From assembly GCF_000242895.2 (NCBI RefSeq), contig NC_021171.1, forward strand, positions 654,001 to 718,000: 64,000 bases of DNA. The letters run 5' to 3'. This DNA comes from Bacillus sp. 1NLA3E. GTDB lineage: Bacteria; Bacillota; Bacilli; Bacillales; Cytobacillaceae. Of the stretch, positions 53,060 to 62,056 are shown piece by piece. The number at the start of each line of letters is the position of its first letter. The stretch's first letter is position 1. The notes beneath the pieces are model-generated. The model was given only the letters and a program-made list of their open reading frames with translations, searched no databases and was not told the origin of the DNA. The translations under genes were made by a program, and so were the position numbers.

Positions 53060-55192
53060 ATGTTAGCTGCAGATTTAGAATATTTTCAGGATGTCCAAAA
53101 TGCCTACGCCGCCTTAACCAATCTACATTGCATCATAACCGATAAACAAGGAAATCCAATAACACAATTAAATAATGATCCAAATGTTTTTCATTTAGTG
53201 TACGACCAAGAAACCTTTAAGGAAGTTTTAAATCAGTGGACCCGAGATTTTTCTAAAATCAATAGTGCAATTGTATATGATGCATTACCTGGGGTAAAAG
53301 TGATCATTTGTCCAATATCTATTCAGGGGGAAATTGAGTTTTTTATTTTTGCAGGTTGTTTATTAGAATCTACCTCTAAAAATACAGTACAAACCTATTT
53401 TGAAAAAATATTGCAGAACCCGGAAAAGGCAAATGCTATATTTACTCTAATTCAAGAATATTCCCCAGATGAAATCCAAGCAAAGCTTCGAAAAATAAAC
53501 AAGATGGCCGAAGTATTAATAGAGCACCTGGCCACACAAAATATGAAAGCACACTTAGTGGAACAAGAAGAAAATTTGGGCGAACTATTGCATCTCATAG
53601 CTGATGGAAACATAAAGGTGACCGCTGTCCTAGAAAGATTTTTGCATGAAAATACTAAGCTTGATTTTGTTGGCTATGCAAGAAAAAAAGGTCATGATCA
53701 ATTTGTGATTGATGAATGCATTCTTCCCGAAGTGAGTAGTACGCTTAAAGGAACTGTATTTTCGATGGGGGAAGGAACTCTTGGACAAGCAGCTGCAACT
53801 CGGATTGTGAGATTTTGGGATCATATGGACATGGATCCAAGAAATTTATTTTTTCAGCAAAAAGGGATTTACCCCAAATCGCTGTTTTGCTTTCCAATTA
53901 TCCTAGAAAAAGAAGTAATAGGAATATTTTTCGGAGGAAGCAGTCAATTCGTCCGTTTAGAAAATGATATTAGCAGGGTGGGGAAATTAACCTCATCACT
54001 CATTAAGGTAATTGAAGGTAATAGGTTCTGGCAGAAACAGTCCAAAAACAATTTAATGAAAATGACTGCTTTAAATGAAATATTTCAAGTCATGACAGAT
54101 GTTGAAGATGTAAAAAGAATCCTCCTCATTATGTTGGATTTGAGCATCAACCTTATTCGTGGACCATTTGTTGCCGTGATTGCCAAGCAATCATCACGGA
54201 ATTCCTATGAAATGGTTTCCCGAGGACTTACAGCTGATCAAATTGAGAATTATTCAAGTGACATCTCCAATCGTTACTTTCACAATAAGCAAAACAAACG
54301 ATTTTATCACCAGCAACCTGTAGAGCATATTACAAGCTGGAGTTCAAAGGTATTAGAAATCCCGATTGCCTACCGGACTGAATGTTTCGGATTTCTTAGT
54401 ATTGGATTAAGTGAGCAAATGTTGAAAGAGGACGAACTTTCATTTTTAATGAGCCTCACGATAGCGGGTGGTGTGTCGATGCACCTGCTTGAAGCAACAA
54501 CTAAGGTTAAAATGGGGCAAACAGTCATCGACTTATTGATTGAGCATCAGGAATATATTGACCCCGACCATTTTAAACAAGCTACAAAAGCACGTGAACT
54601 CATCAAGGGATTTAGTGGATTTTCCACTTATGGAAAAATAAATACAATTGCAGTGAAATATTCTTGCTATTTTATCAAATATGATGAGCAATTTCTTACC
54701 AATAAAATTAAAAATGACTTGATCATTGATATTGTTAGAGAATATAAATTAGTGGCGGACAGCAAGCTGGAATTTTCTCAGGCATCACTGAACGTCCAAG
54801 TTCTTTCATTAGTATGGACTTATATCAATGAGGATGAAAATATTGATTTTTTATTAAAAATCAACGGGATGAATCTACCCCTTTTAAATGAGTTTCTTGC
54901 CTACCTGTCGCATACAACGGTTGTTGAAAGTGAAATCATGGTGACAAATAAACCGACCGCAAACGAACCAAAAATAAGTAAACACCTAAAGCTATCAAAA
55001 CGAGAAATAGAAGTAATGGAATTAGTACTAAAAGGTAATAACAATCGTGAAATAGCTGAACGGCTGTACATTAGTGAACATACTGTAAAAAACCATATGA
55101 CGAATATTTTCCAGAAGTTAGCGGTCAATGACCGATCACAGGCCATTGCCAAAATCTATCAAATGGGATTAGAGCCCGAGGATGTTTCTTAA
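53060..55192 (+). CDS. PocR-GAF sensor with C-terminal LuxR-type helix-turn-helix
   Basis: A 710-residue regulator. Residues about 5-165 resemble the PocR ligand-binding domain (YFQDVQNAYAALTNLHCIIT, DKQGNPITQLNNDP). Two GAF-like regions follow (about 185-325, with FCFPIILEKEVIGIFFGGSS, and about 335-480). The C-terminus (about 645-705) is a LuxR helix-turn-helix: LSKREIEVMELVLKGNNNRE, IAERLYISEHTVKNHMTNIF. AGGAGG lies nine bases upstream of the ATG. Last gene of the KaiC-like operon; the KaiC-like protein probably modulates its activity. Confidence 0.8.
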   Translation: MLAADLEYFQDVQNAYAALTNLHCIITDKQGNPITQLNNDPNVFHLVYDQETFKEVLNQWTRDFSKINSAIVYDALPGVKVIICPISIQGEIEFFIFAGCLLESTSKNTVQTYFEKILQNPEKANAIFTLIQEYSPDEIQAKLRKINKMAEVLIEHLATQNMKAHLVEQEENLGELLHLIADGNIKVTAVLERFLHENTKLDFVGYARKKGHDQFVIDECILPEVSSTLKGTVFSMGEGTLGQAAATRIVRFWDHMDMDPRNLFFQQKGIYPKSLFCFPIILEKEVIGIFFGGSSQFVRLENDISRVGKLTSSLIKVIEGNRFWQKQSKNNLMKMTALNEIFQVMTDVEDVKRILLIMLDLSINLIRGPFVAVIAKQSSRNSYEMVSRGLTADQIENYSSDISNRYFHNKQNKRFYHQQPVEHITSWSSKVLEIPIAYRTECFGFLSIGLSEQMLKEDELSFLMSLTIAGGVSMHLLEATTKVKMGQTVIDLLIEHQEYIDPDHFKQATKARELIKGFSGFSTYGKINTIAVKYSCYFIKYDEQFLTNKIKNDLIIDIVREYKLVADSKLEFSQASLNVQVLSLVWTYINEDENIDFLLKINGMNLPLLNEFLAYLSHTTVVESEIMVTNKPTANEPKISKHLKLSKREIEVMELVLKGNNNREIAERLYISEHTVKNHMTNIFQKLAVNDRSQAIAKIYQMGLEPEDVS

Positions 55193-55402
55193 CCGAGACA
55201 TTTTTGGGGCTTTTTTTTTTGGGGAAGAAGACGTTGGTCTACAAATAGTCTAATAGTTCTATTTTTCTAAAAAGTAGGAATATATTCCTACTTTAAATTT
55301 TATCCCAAAAATGAGAATGGAAGGGGATATGTAAATTAATTATTTTCCACGATAATGATAATAAGAAAACAACATAATGATAGTGAAAATGGAGGTAGGA
55401 AA

Positions 55403-55630
55403 ATGACCAACCCTTATACTAGAAATTCCAATGAAAAATTGCTTGAGCGGATTAAGGAGAAGCGAAGTGAGTTAATTAACCTTGCAGCCCACCAAGGGCT
55501 AACTAGCAATAATGTTGTGAATTGTAGTCAAGAGTTAGATTCATTAATCTATCAAATTTTACTAGTGAATAAAAACGGTAGAAGGAATGAAATGCTAGAG
55601 TTAAGCAAAATGGATGGAATTCATGGCTGA
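55403..55630 (+). CDS. Spo0E-like aspartyl-phosphate phosphatase
   Basis: A 75-residue helical protein of the Spo0E family, which removes phosphate from Spo0A~P and delays sporulation. The characteristic SQELDSLIYQ is at about residues 47-56 and the first helix is LLERIKEKRSELINLAAHQG. ATG 55403 has GGAGGTAGG upstream, so a longer frame from 55355 is not needed. It lies alone between the LuxR-type gene and a degenerate receiver gene, and supports assignment of the organism to sporulating Bacillaceae. Confidence 0.85.
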   Translation: MTNPYTRNSNEKLLERIKEKRSELINLAAHQGLTSNNVVNCSQELDSLIYQILLVNKNGRRNEMLELSKMDGIHG

Positions 55631-55708
55631 GTGGCTATGAAAAGACAACAAGGATTGTGAATTTGTGAGGGACAACCCTTATAACATTTGTTTACGAGGG
55701 GGAGGAAT

Positions 55709-56074
55709 ATGGGTAAAAAGATTTTAATTGTTGGAGAAGAAATTCGGGTTAGTAATCTATTGAAAATGTACCTCGAAAAGGAATCTTATCAAATTGATAC
55801 GGATGATAACGGATTTGATGGTTTAGAAAAAGCGGTAAATCAGCATTTTGATTTAATAATATTAGCCATCTTAGTTCCGATGAAGGTTGGATTCGAGGTC
55901 CTTGAAGAGTTAAGGCGAATCAAGTCAACTCCAGTTATTATGATCTCGTCCAAATGCGGGGATTTCAATAAAAAACATAGTATGGAATTGGGGGCTACTG
56001 ACTATATCTTAATGCCGTTTAGCCCTCGCGAAATCGTAGTAAAAATCAAAGATCATTTAAAAAAAGGTGCCTGA
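55709..56074 (+). pseudogene. degenerate response-regulator receiver domain lacking its phosphoacceptor Asp
   Basis: A 121-residue receiver-like protein. It keeps the fold (KKILIVGEEIRVSNLLKMYL, FEVLEELRRIKSTPVIMISS, LGATDYILMPFSPREIVVKI). The acidic pocket VDDE reads VGEE, the phosphoacceptor Asp is Ala in IILAILVP, and the conserved Lys of KPF is Met. The output domain is missing: the frame ends KKGA and TGA, where the stop is supplied by a GGTGCCTGACCCC repeat half. It may be a decaying OmpR-type regulator or a phosphorylation-independent receiver. GGAGG precedes the ATG. Confidence 0.7.
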
Positions 56075-56085
56075 CCCCCGACGCG
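56066..56085 (+). repeat. half copy of the GGTGCCTGACCCC hairpin repeat
   Basis: GGTGCCTGACCCCCGACGCG matches the left arm of the complete hairpin at 60781-60831, but the complementary arm is absent here. Confidence 0.65.
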
Positions 56086-56130
56086 GTGGTGTGGTGAAGT
56101 GCTTTTGTTTTGATATGTGCAAGGGATGGT

Positions 56131-56157
56131 CCTCTCTAAGAAAAAGAGAGGTTTTTT
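56131..56157 (+). terminator. rho-independent terminator
   Basis: CCTCTCT/AGAGAGG stem with an A-rich loop and six T. 56158-56629 after it is AT-rich without a supported gene; a 21-codon frame near 56602 is not convincing. Confidence 0.8.
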
Positions 56158-56639
56158 GTGTCCTGGCAATTATTTCCCAACGTGTTAATCTAAATTAATA
56201 TATATGGGAGTGGGATTTTTATCCAAAATACTTAAAAATTTTGAAAATGGTACAAAAGCACCATGAAGCTTTTATCATTGCCAACCTTAGTTGGAAAACT
56301 TAACAAAACGTAATGGATACATATTAAAAATACAAATCTATTTCTTGAAACCTAGTACTTTTCTCATAAAAGTATATCTCGACATTGAGATTTTCATAGT
56401 AAATAAGTAACAAATAAGATTTGACAATCTTGATTGTGAGTTTGACGGATTTTGCAAAAAGTGGTAGTAAGTAAAAAGGAGTTAATAGAAAAATTTTCTA
56501 TAAATGTATTTAAATATACCAAATATGGTTGAATTTCGGGAAATAATTTCTGGCTATACCAGAAAATAACCTACTGTGGGAGAGAAGATTCAGGAAAGCA
56601 AATGTTGGAAAAGACGACACAGAGTAACAAAATAATGAT

Positions 56640-56901
56640 TAAGAGGGAAAAGCATGGAGTCAAATAAATTTAAAAATTTTATTAGTAAGTGATGATGAGG
56701 TTATACATAATCAAATTTTTAAACGCTATTTCAAGTAGCTATAACGTTCAACTGATTCGCTCAGAAGATGTGGTTCGTGAAGTTAACAGGAGTACAAATC
56801 TAAAAAATGCGGCAAAAAGAGGAATTAACAATGGACTTAAGCGGATGTCAAATGCAATAAGGAAAAGAGCTAGGAAATTAGGTGAACTTTTTGGAGTATA
56901 A
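56640..56901 (+). pseudogene. remnants: receiver-domain start, and C-terminal part of a small LGELFG-ending protein
   Basis: One frame (about 56654-56734) reads INLKILLVSDDEVIHNQIFK and then stops, like the first strand and helix of a response regulator. Another (open from 56689) ends AKRGINNGLKRMSNAIRKRA, RKLGELFGV at 56901. The C-terminal words KR-LGE(L/I)FG recur at the end of the fragment at 57561-57871, and both overlap the GTG of a following membrane-protein gene. Its N-terminal codons are probably not original. Unknown function. Confidence 0.5.
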
Positions 56902-57481
56902 GGAAGAGAATTTTTTACAAGGACAAGCATCTTTCTTAATTATTATTGATGTCATTTGTACTTTTGTTTTTAGTATGCTACCGGAATGGTCGATAAAAGT
57001 TGTGTTTTTTAATCTAAGTGTTTCAATATTTTCGATTGCACTTGCAGGCTATTGGTGCAAAAGAATTTCAAGTCATATCAGGTATAACTCCCTTGTAAAT
57101 TTTTTAATATTTATTTCTATGGGTTTTTTTACTGTGACACCAATGTTAAGAATGACAATAAATACTCAGATTTTCTGGTTTTTTCTTTTGTTATACTTAT
57201 TCGTATTTGTTTATTCCATGATAGAGAGAGAATTGATTTTCCAGTCTTTAGTAATGAAGGCTGGAAAATCTAAGCTTTCAAAAGGGATGATTGTTTTCTT
57301 TATCATTATTATGCTAGTTGGGTCATTAACTGCACGGAATGGCCAGGAAATGGTGATATTAAAATTATTAAATGACTATCAAGGCTTATTTTTCGGATCC
57401 TGCCTTATATATGTAGTCGGTTTATTCTTCACCTTTTTATCAGTGATTATGCTAAAGAAGCCTGAGGAAATAGAGAAATGA
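56882..57481 (+). CDS. five-helix membrane protein, paralogue 1, unknown function
   Basis: A 199-residue hydrophobic protein with five or six helices and the C-terminal motif LKKPEEIEK. The GTG start lies inside the end of the upstream small gene (20-base overlap), with AGGAAATTAG before it, so translation is coupled. It shares plan and several words with the protein at 57855-58463: FSMLPEWS/LASALPDWS near the first loop, FLSVIMLKKPEEI/LVILPGFLKKPEDI at the end. The pair is a gene-module duplication. Family not recognised. Confidence 0.6.
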   Translation: MNFLEYKEENFLQGQASFLIIIDVICTFVFSMLPEWSIKVVFFNLSVSIFSIALAGYWCKRISSHIRYNSLVNFLIFISMGFFTVTPMLRMTINTQIFWFFLLLYLFVFVYSMIERELIFQSLVMKAGKSKLSKGMIVFFIIIMLVGSLTARNGQEMVILKLLNDYQGLFFGSCLIYVVGLFFTFLSVIMLKKPEEIEK

Positions 57482-57560
57482 TATTGGTACAAAACAATCC
57501 ATCATTAGTCTACGTATTTATTTGGGATATTGGTTTTTAAAGGAAAGAAAGGCTTTGAAA

Positions 57561-57871
57561 ATGATTGATAAAAATAGATTGATTCCGATTAAACTCTGGT
57601 GGATCTGTACGATTTTCCTTGGCATTTCTTTTTATATATAACCTGTTATTTAATTCTAATATATCTCCAATTGTGAATGTAATAGGATTTGATGTTGATA
57701 ACAAAGGTCAAAACCAGTTAAGGGAAATTTGCTAACGCAACAGATGGGTTATACGCTAATGTGGCAGATGAAAATCAGTTGGGCAAAGACCTTTCTAAAC
57801 ATGACAAACTATCTGATGCTGGAGGGAAAATGATGTCAGGAATAAAGAGACTAGGTGAAATTTTTGGATAA
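57561..57871 (+). pseudogene. small single-helix protein gene, at least two frameshifts
   Basis: Starting at ATG 57561 the frame gives MIDKNRLIPIKLWWICTIFL. It must then shift to continue FLFIYNLLFNSNISPIVNVI, GFDVDNKGQNQL, and shift again to GKFANATDGLYANVADENQL and finally MMSGIKRLGEIFG. The joined product of about 100 residues would have one N-terminal helix and a helical, basic C-terminus. It ends with the same LGE-FG word as the fragment at 56640-56901. The next gene's GTG lies within its last codons. Confidence 0.6.
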
Positions 57872-58463
57872 GCAAAAAAGGCTTCCGTTAAAAGAAAGTA
57901 AATTGGGTTCCGCTTTTTTTATGATTTATTTTTGTGTATTTTTAGCCAGTGCTCTTCCAGACTGGTCTTGGGATTATGGATTTGTAAATATCAGTCTAGG
58001 AACTATACTCTACCTGTTGATTATTGGGTCTTGGGTAAGAAATGATAATTCAAAACGTTTTTTTTCAATTATGAGTTATTGTGTATTATTTACGATGGCT
58101 TTTGTTTTTTCACAGCCAATTGTTAGATTGATGCTAATCGCAGAAAGTAAAATGTGGGTTGTACTTATTATTTTGTGGATCGGTATTTTTATTTTCACAA
58201 CCATGATGAAAGACAAGATTTTTGAATCCTTTTCTAGTCCTGGCAAGACAAAAGCTAGCATTGCCCTTCATCTGTTTATGCTGTTTTTAATTATTGTTAC
58301 GCCAATTCTTATCTTTGTTGGCAGCTTTTTGTTACAACAGTTTATTGAGTTAGACGCAACTTTTGTAATGTGTGGAATATTGCTATATGTTATTTCTTTG
58401 GTTTTATTGGTAATCCTGCCTGGTTTTTTAAAAAAGCCAGAGGATATAATCGTTCAAAAATAA
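57855..58463 (+). CDS. six-helix membrane protein, paralogue 2, unknown function
   Basis: A 202-residue hydrophobic protein, about six helices, with C-terminal FLKKPEDIIVQK. The GTG start overlaps the small upstream gene by 17 bases in the context CTAGGTGAAATTTTTGG, nearly the same as at 56882, so the overlap is a conserved arrangement. It follows its paralogue and precedes the NfeD-flotillin pair by 200 bases with no strong terminator between them. No family recognised; a bacteriocin-immunity-like or stress-membrane role is speculation. Confidence 0.6.
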   Translation: MKFLDKQKRLPLKESKLGSAFFMIYFCVFLASALPDWSWDYGFVNISLGTILYLLIIGSWVRNDNSKRFFSIMSYCVLFTMAFVFSQPIVRLMLIAESKMWVVLIILWIGIFIFTTMMKDKIFESFSSPGKTKASIALHLFMLFLIIVTPILIFVGSFLLQQFIELDATFVMCGILLYVISLVLLVILPGFLKKPEDIIVQK

Positions 58464-58660
58464 AGAGGGAGCAATTACTTTCTCTTTGTAGATTGAAGTA
58501 CTTTAATTTAGAAAAAAGTGTGAACTGGCGATCAGAAAATTCCCAATTGAGTAGTTTAAGTGAAGGGGAATTTCATGAGATTATAGAATAGGAATATTAT
58601 TAAATTAATAATATTATGTTAATTTTTATCATTACGCCAGAATAAGAGGGAAGAGGGATT

Positions 58661-59191
58661 ATGGAGTTATTTGGAGTATCATTAGAAACGATTTACTTAT
58701 ACTCATTAATTATCTCAGGGGTTGTAACGGTCTTATATCTGCTCTTTGGCGATGTTCTTAATGGTGTATTGGACGGAATTTTCAACCCAACATTGTTTTT
58801 TTCATTTATCACGATATTCTCAGCAGGTGGTTTTTTAGCAGAAATGTATACATCTTTTCATAGTGGCTTGATAGCAGCCTTTTTTGCAGTAGTCTCGTTT
58901 ATCATTGTTACCTTGTTAAATGTTTTCATTCTTATTCCAATTTCCCAAGCAGAAGAATCTCTTGTTTATGAGGAAAGTGACTTAAGGGGTAGGATTGGCA
59001 CAATTATTACCACTGTCCCAGAGGATGGTTTTGGGGAAGTATTAATTGAAAGCATTAGTGGACGCATCTCAAAACCGGCTGTTAGTTTGAAGAAAAATGT
59101 AATTCCAAATGGAAGTAAGGTTCTAGTAATTGACGTTGACAATGGAGTGCTTCAGGTTGAACTTTATGAACAGGCAGAGAATTTTTTCTAG
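58661..59191 (+). CDS. yuaF: NfeD-family membrane protein, YuaF-like
   Basis: A 176-residue protein with three or four helices (about 10-90) followed by a soluble OB-fold domain (about 105-170, DLRGRIGTIITTVPEDGFGE and later SKVLVIDVDNGVLQVELYE). In B. subtilis, YuaF is encoded before the flotillin YuaG and works with it in membrane-domain organisation. Here the flotillin gene starts 13 bases later, so the pairing is the main support. GAGGGA precedes the ATG at 58661. Confidence 0.88.
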   Translation: MELFGVSLETIYLYSLIISGVVTVLYLLFGDVLNGVLDGIFNPTLFFSFITIFSAGGFLAEMYTSFHSGLIAAFFAVVSFIIVTLLNVFILIPISQAEESLVYEESDLRGRIGTIITTVPEDGFGEVLIESISGRISKPAVSLKKNVIPNGSKVLVIDVDNGVLQVELYEQAENFF

Positions 59192-59203
59192 GAGGGTGTT
59201 TGA

Positions 59204-60772
59204 ATGGAATTTAATATTATCTTTATCGTAGTTGGCATTGTTGTTTTTCTACTACTTGCCCTAATTGGAATTTTTATTACGAAATATAAAACGGCTGGAC
59301 CTGATGAGGCATTAATTGTAAATGGTAGTTTTCTAGGTAGCAAGAATGTACATTTGGATGAATCAAGTAATAAAATTAAGATCATCAGAGGCGGTGGTGC
59401 CTTCATATTTCCAGTATTTCAGCAGGCACGTCCATTAAGCCTTTTATCAAGCAAGCTTGAAGTAACGACACCGGAAGTGTACACAGAACAAGGTGTTCCA
59501 GTCATGGCAGATGGAACGGCAATCATTAAAATCGGTGGGTCGATTAGTGAGATTGCGACAGCGGCGGAGCAATTTCTTGGTAAAACAAAGCAAGATCGCG
59601 AAAATGAAGCTAGAGAAGTGCTCGAAGGTCATCTCCGTTCTATTTTAGGATCAATGACAGTTGAAGAAATATATAAAAATCGTGATAAGTTCTCGCAGGA
59701 AGTTCAGAGAGTTGCGTCACAGGACTTAGCAAAAATGGGCTTGATCATTGTTTCATTTACCATAAAAGATGTTCGTGACAAAAACGGTTATTTAGATTCA
59801 CTTGGTAAACCGCGGATTGCTCAAGTGAAGCGTGATGCTGATATCGCGACGGCTGAAGCAGAAAAAGAGACGAGGATAAAAAAGGCAGAGGCTGCGAAGG
59901 AAGCTAAAAAAGCAGAGCTAGAAAGAGCTACTGAAATTGCTGAAGCAGAAAAACTGAATCAATTACAAATTGCCGAGTTTCGCCGTGAACAGGATATTGC
60001 AAAAGCAAAAGCTGACCAAGCATATGACTTAGAGACAGCCCGTTCGAAGCAAGATGTTACGGAACAAGAAATGCAGGTCAAGATCATCGAACGTCAGAAG
60101 CAAATTGAGCTAGAAGAAAAGGAAATTTTGCGTCGTGAAAAGCAATATGATTCAGAGGTTAAGAAGAAAGCCGATGCAGACCGTTATGCCGTAGAACAAT
60201 CGGCTGCCGCACAAAAAGCTAAGCAAATTTATGATGCCGATGCGAATAAATACCGGATTGAAGCGATGGCACGTGCTGAGGCTGAAAAAGTTAGGATCGA
60301 TGGACTTGCGAAAGCTGATGCGCAAAGAGCACAAGGGGAAGCTGAAGCAGAAATTATCCGTTTAAAAGGGATTGCGGAAGCGGAGGCGAAGGAGAAAATT
60401 GCCGAAGCGTTCGAACAGTTTGGTCAGGCAGCTATTCTCGACATGATCATGAAAATGTTGCCTGAATATGCCAAACAGGTTGCGGCGCCATTAGGTAATA
60501 TTGATAAAATTACCGTCGTTGATACAGGTGGAAGTGGTCCGAACAGTGGAGCGAATAAGGTGACGGGCTATGCAACGAACTTGATGTCCACTCTCCAAGA
60601 GTCGCTAAAGGCTTCATCCGGAATTGATGTAAGAGAGTTAATTGAAAACTTTTCAGGAAAGGCAAATTTACGGAAAAGTATCGATTCGGTGGCTCCTGGA
60701 ATTCTGGAGACAACCAAGTACACGGCTGCGGCAAAAGATACTTCGACAAACGATACTGGTCAAAATAAATAA
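59204..60772 (+). CDS. floT: flotillin, YuaG/FloT
   Basis: A 522-residue flotillin that organises functional membrane microdomains. It has an N-terminal hydrophobic hairpin (IIFIVVGIVVFLLLALIGIF), an SPFH/band-7 domain (about 30-215, with GGGAFIFPVFQQARPLSLLS), and a long coiled coil rich in EA and EK (about 215-400). A C-terminal Gly/Asn-rich tail follows. AGGAGGGTG precedes the ATG at 59204. Length and layout fit B. subtilis FloT. In that species the operon belongs to the sigma-W envelope-stress regulon; I could not identify a clear sigma-W promoter here. Confidence 0.93.
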   Translation: MEFNIIFIVVGIVVFLLLALIGIFITKYKTAGPDEALIVNGSFLGSKNVHLDESSNKIKIIRGGGAFIFPVFQQARPLSLLSSKLEVTTPEVYTEQGVPVMADGTAIIKIGGSISEIATAAEQFLGKTKQDRENEAREVLEGHLRSILGSMTVEEIYKNRDKFSQEVQRVASQDLAKMGLIIVSFTIKDVRDKNGYLDSLGKPRIAQVKRDADIATAEAEKETRIKKAEAAKEAKKAELERATEIAEAEKLNQLQIAEFRREQDIAKAKADQAYDLETARSKQDVTEQEMQVKIIERQKQIELEEKEILRREKQYDSEVKKKADADRYAVEQSAAAQKAKQIYDADANKYRIEAMARAEAEKVRIDGLAKADAQRAQGEAEAEIIRLKGIAEAEAKEKIAEAFEQFGQAAILDMIMKMLPEYAKQVAAPLGNIDKITVVDTGGSGPNSGANKVTGYATNLMSTLQESLKASSGIDVRELIENFSGKANLRKSIDSVAPGILETTKYTAAAKDTSTNDTGQNK

Positions 60773-60780
60773 AAATAAAT

Positions 60781-60838
60781 GGTGCCTGACCCCGGCGATG
60801 TAACGCATTAACGCATCGGGGGTCAGGCACCAATTTTT
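60781..60838. repeat. complete GGTGCCTGACCCC hairpin repeat, acts as terminator of floT
   Basis: GGTGCCTGACCCC pairs with GGGGGTCAGGCACC, and an inner CGATG/CATCG adds to the stem. A T-run follows. It begins eight bases after the floT stop. One arm recurs alone at 56066-56085. Confidence 0.8.
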
Positions 60839-60887
60839 TATTTTGTTTAACCTAACCACTAGCTTACTAGAAACCTATATTTGTATA

Positions 60888-61016
60888 TTGACACAATATA
60901 ATAAAGCGCTTACAATAATACATGTAACGGGTTACATAAAATTCCTCATAGTTGAGGTGTACATGTAACCATTACATCAGGGAATATTTTTTTAAATAGT
61001 ATGTAACGGGTTACAT
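60888..61016 (+). promoter_or_regulatory. ribose operon promoter with three RbsR-type operators and a cre site
   Basis: TTGACA (60888-60893), 17 bases, TACAAT (60911-60916). ATAAAGCGCTTACA (60901-60914) fits 12 of 14 cre positions and overlaps the -10. The 16-bp palindrome ATGTAACGGGTTACAT occurs at 60922-60937 and 61001-61016, and a looser ATGTAACCATTACAT at 60963-60977. Expected: RbsR repression plus CcpA catabolite control. Confidence 0.85.
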
Positions 61017-61064
61017 ATAACCAATAAATAATACCGAATTAGTTTCCCAGGAGGGTGTGAACAG

Positions 61065-62051
61065 ATGACGACGATTAAAGATGTTGCTCATGAAGCAGAA
61101 GTGTCTGTTGCCACCGTATCTCGAGTTTTAAATAACGTTGGCTATGTAAATGAGGAAACAAGGAAAAGGGTAGAAAAGGCCATTTCCAAATTAAACTATA
61201 AACCGAATGCAGTTGCTAGAAGCCTTTTTAAAAAACAGTCTAAGACGATTGCGTTAATCGTACCGGATATTAAGAATCCCTTTTTTCCAGAAATAGCAAG
61301 GGCAATCGAAGATGTTATGAACAAAAAGGAATATACCTTAATATTGTGTAATTCGGATGAAAAAGAGGAAAAAGAGAGAAAATATTTAGAAGTCATGAAG
61401 CAAAAATATGTAGATGGGGTCATTATTGTTACTAGCACGTTGACTCCAAAACATGTAGAGGAAACTGGAATTCCGATTGTTGCCTTGGATCGTCCCATTG
61501 CCCACAGCATCCCATCCGTATCAGTTAATAACTTTGATGGAGCAAGGCAAGCAGTGCAATATTTAAAATCAATTGGATGTAAAAAAATCGCACATGTACG
61601 TGGACCAGAAAATATCATTAATTCGGATGAACGGTTTAATGGATATTTAGCAGAAGTTAAACAAGAACCTTGGTTTAATGAGGAGTATATAGTAACAGGA
61701 AATTTCAATGTAGTGCAAACCACAGAGGTAACCAAGAAATTTTTTACCGAAAATCCAGACGTGGATGGAATTTTTGCGGGTAATGATTACATGGCGGTTG
61801 GAGTCATCAAGGCTGCGGTTGAAATGGGATTAAGAGTCCCAGATGATCTTGCGGTGATAGGATTTGATGGGATTCAACTTTGTCAATTAACCAGTCCGGA
61901 ATTAACAACAATGGCACAGCCGATATATGAGTTGGGCTATACAGCTGCCGAGCTCCTACTGGATCTGATCGAAGGAAGAACAGTTTCAAAAATGCACCAC
62001 GAGTTCGAGGTAAGACTAATAGAACGGCAATCAACTAGGATTATGGGGTGA
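61065..62051 (+). CDS. rbsR: LacI-family ribose operon repressor
   Basis: A 328-residue repressor. The N-terminal LacI helix-turn-helix is MTTIKDVAHEAEVSVATVSR, VLNNVGYVNEETRKRVEKAI with the hinge YKPNAVARSL. The periplasmic-binding-like ligand domain contains VPDIKNPFFPEIARAIEDV and FAGNDYMAVGVIKAAVEMGL. AGGAGGGTG lies upstream of the ATG. Its own promoter carries three matching operators, so it autoregulates and releases on ribose. Next gene starts five bases after its stop. Confidence 0.93.
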   Translation: MTTIKDVAHEAEVSVATVSRVLNNVGYVNEETRKRVEKAISKLNYKPNAVARSLFKKQSKTIALIVPDIKNPFFPEIARAIEDVMNKKEYTLILCNSDEKEEKERKYLEVMKQKYVDGVIIVTSTLTPKHVEETGIPIVALDRPIAHSIPSVSVNNFDGARQAVQYLKSIGCKKIAHVRGPENIINSDERFNGYLAEVKQEPWFNEEYIVTGNFNVVQTTEVTKKFFTENPDVDGIFAGNDYMAVGVIKAAVEMGLRVPDDLAVIGFDGIQLCQLTSPELTTMAQPIYELGYTAAELLLDLIEGRTVSKMHHEFEVRLIERQSTRIMG

Positions 62052-62056
62052 ACAAT

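Noticed and set aside
60510-60859. Minus-strand frames across the floT end and the GGTGCCTGACCCC hairpin
   Set aside because: They are shadows of floT and of a repeat terminator.
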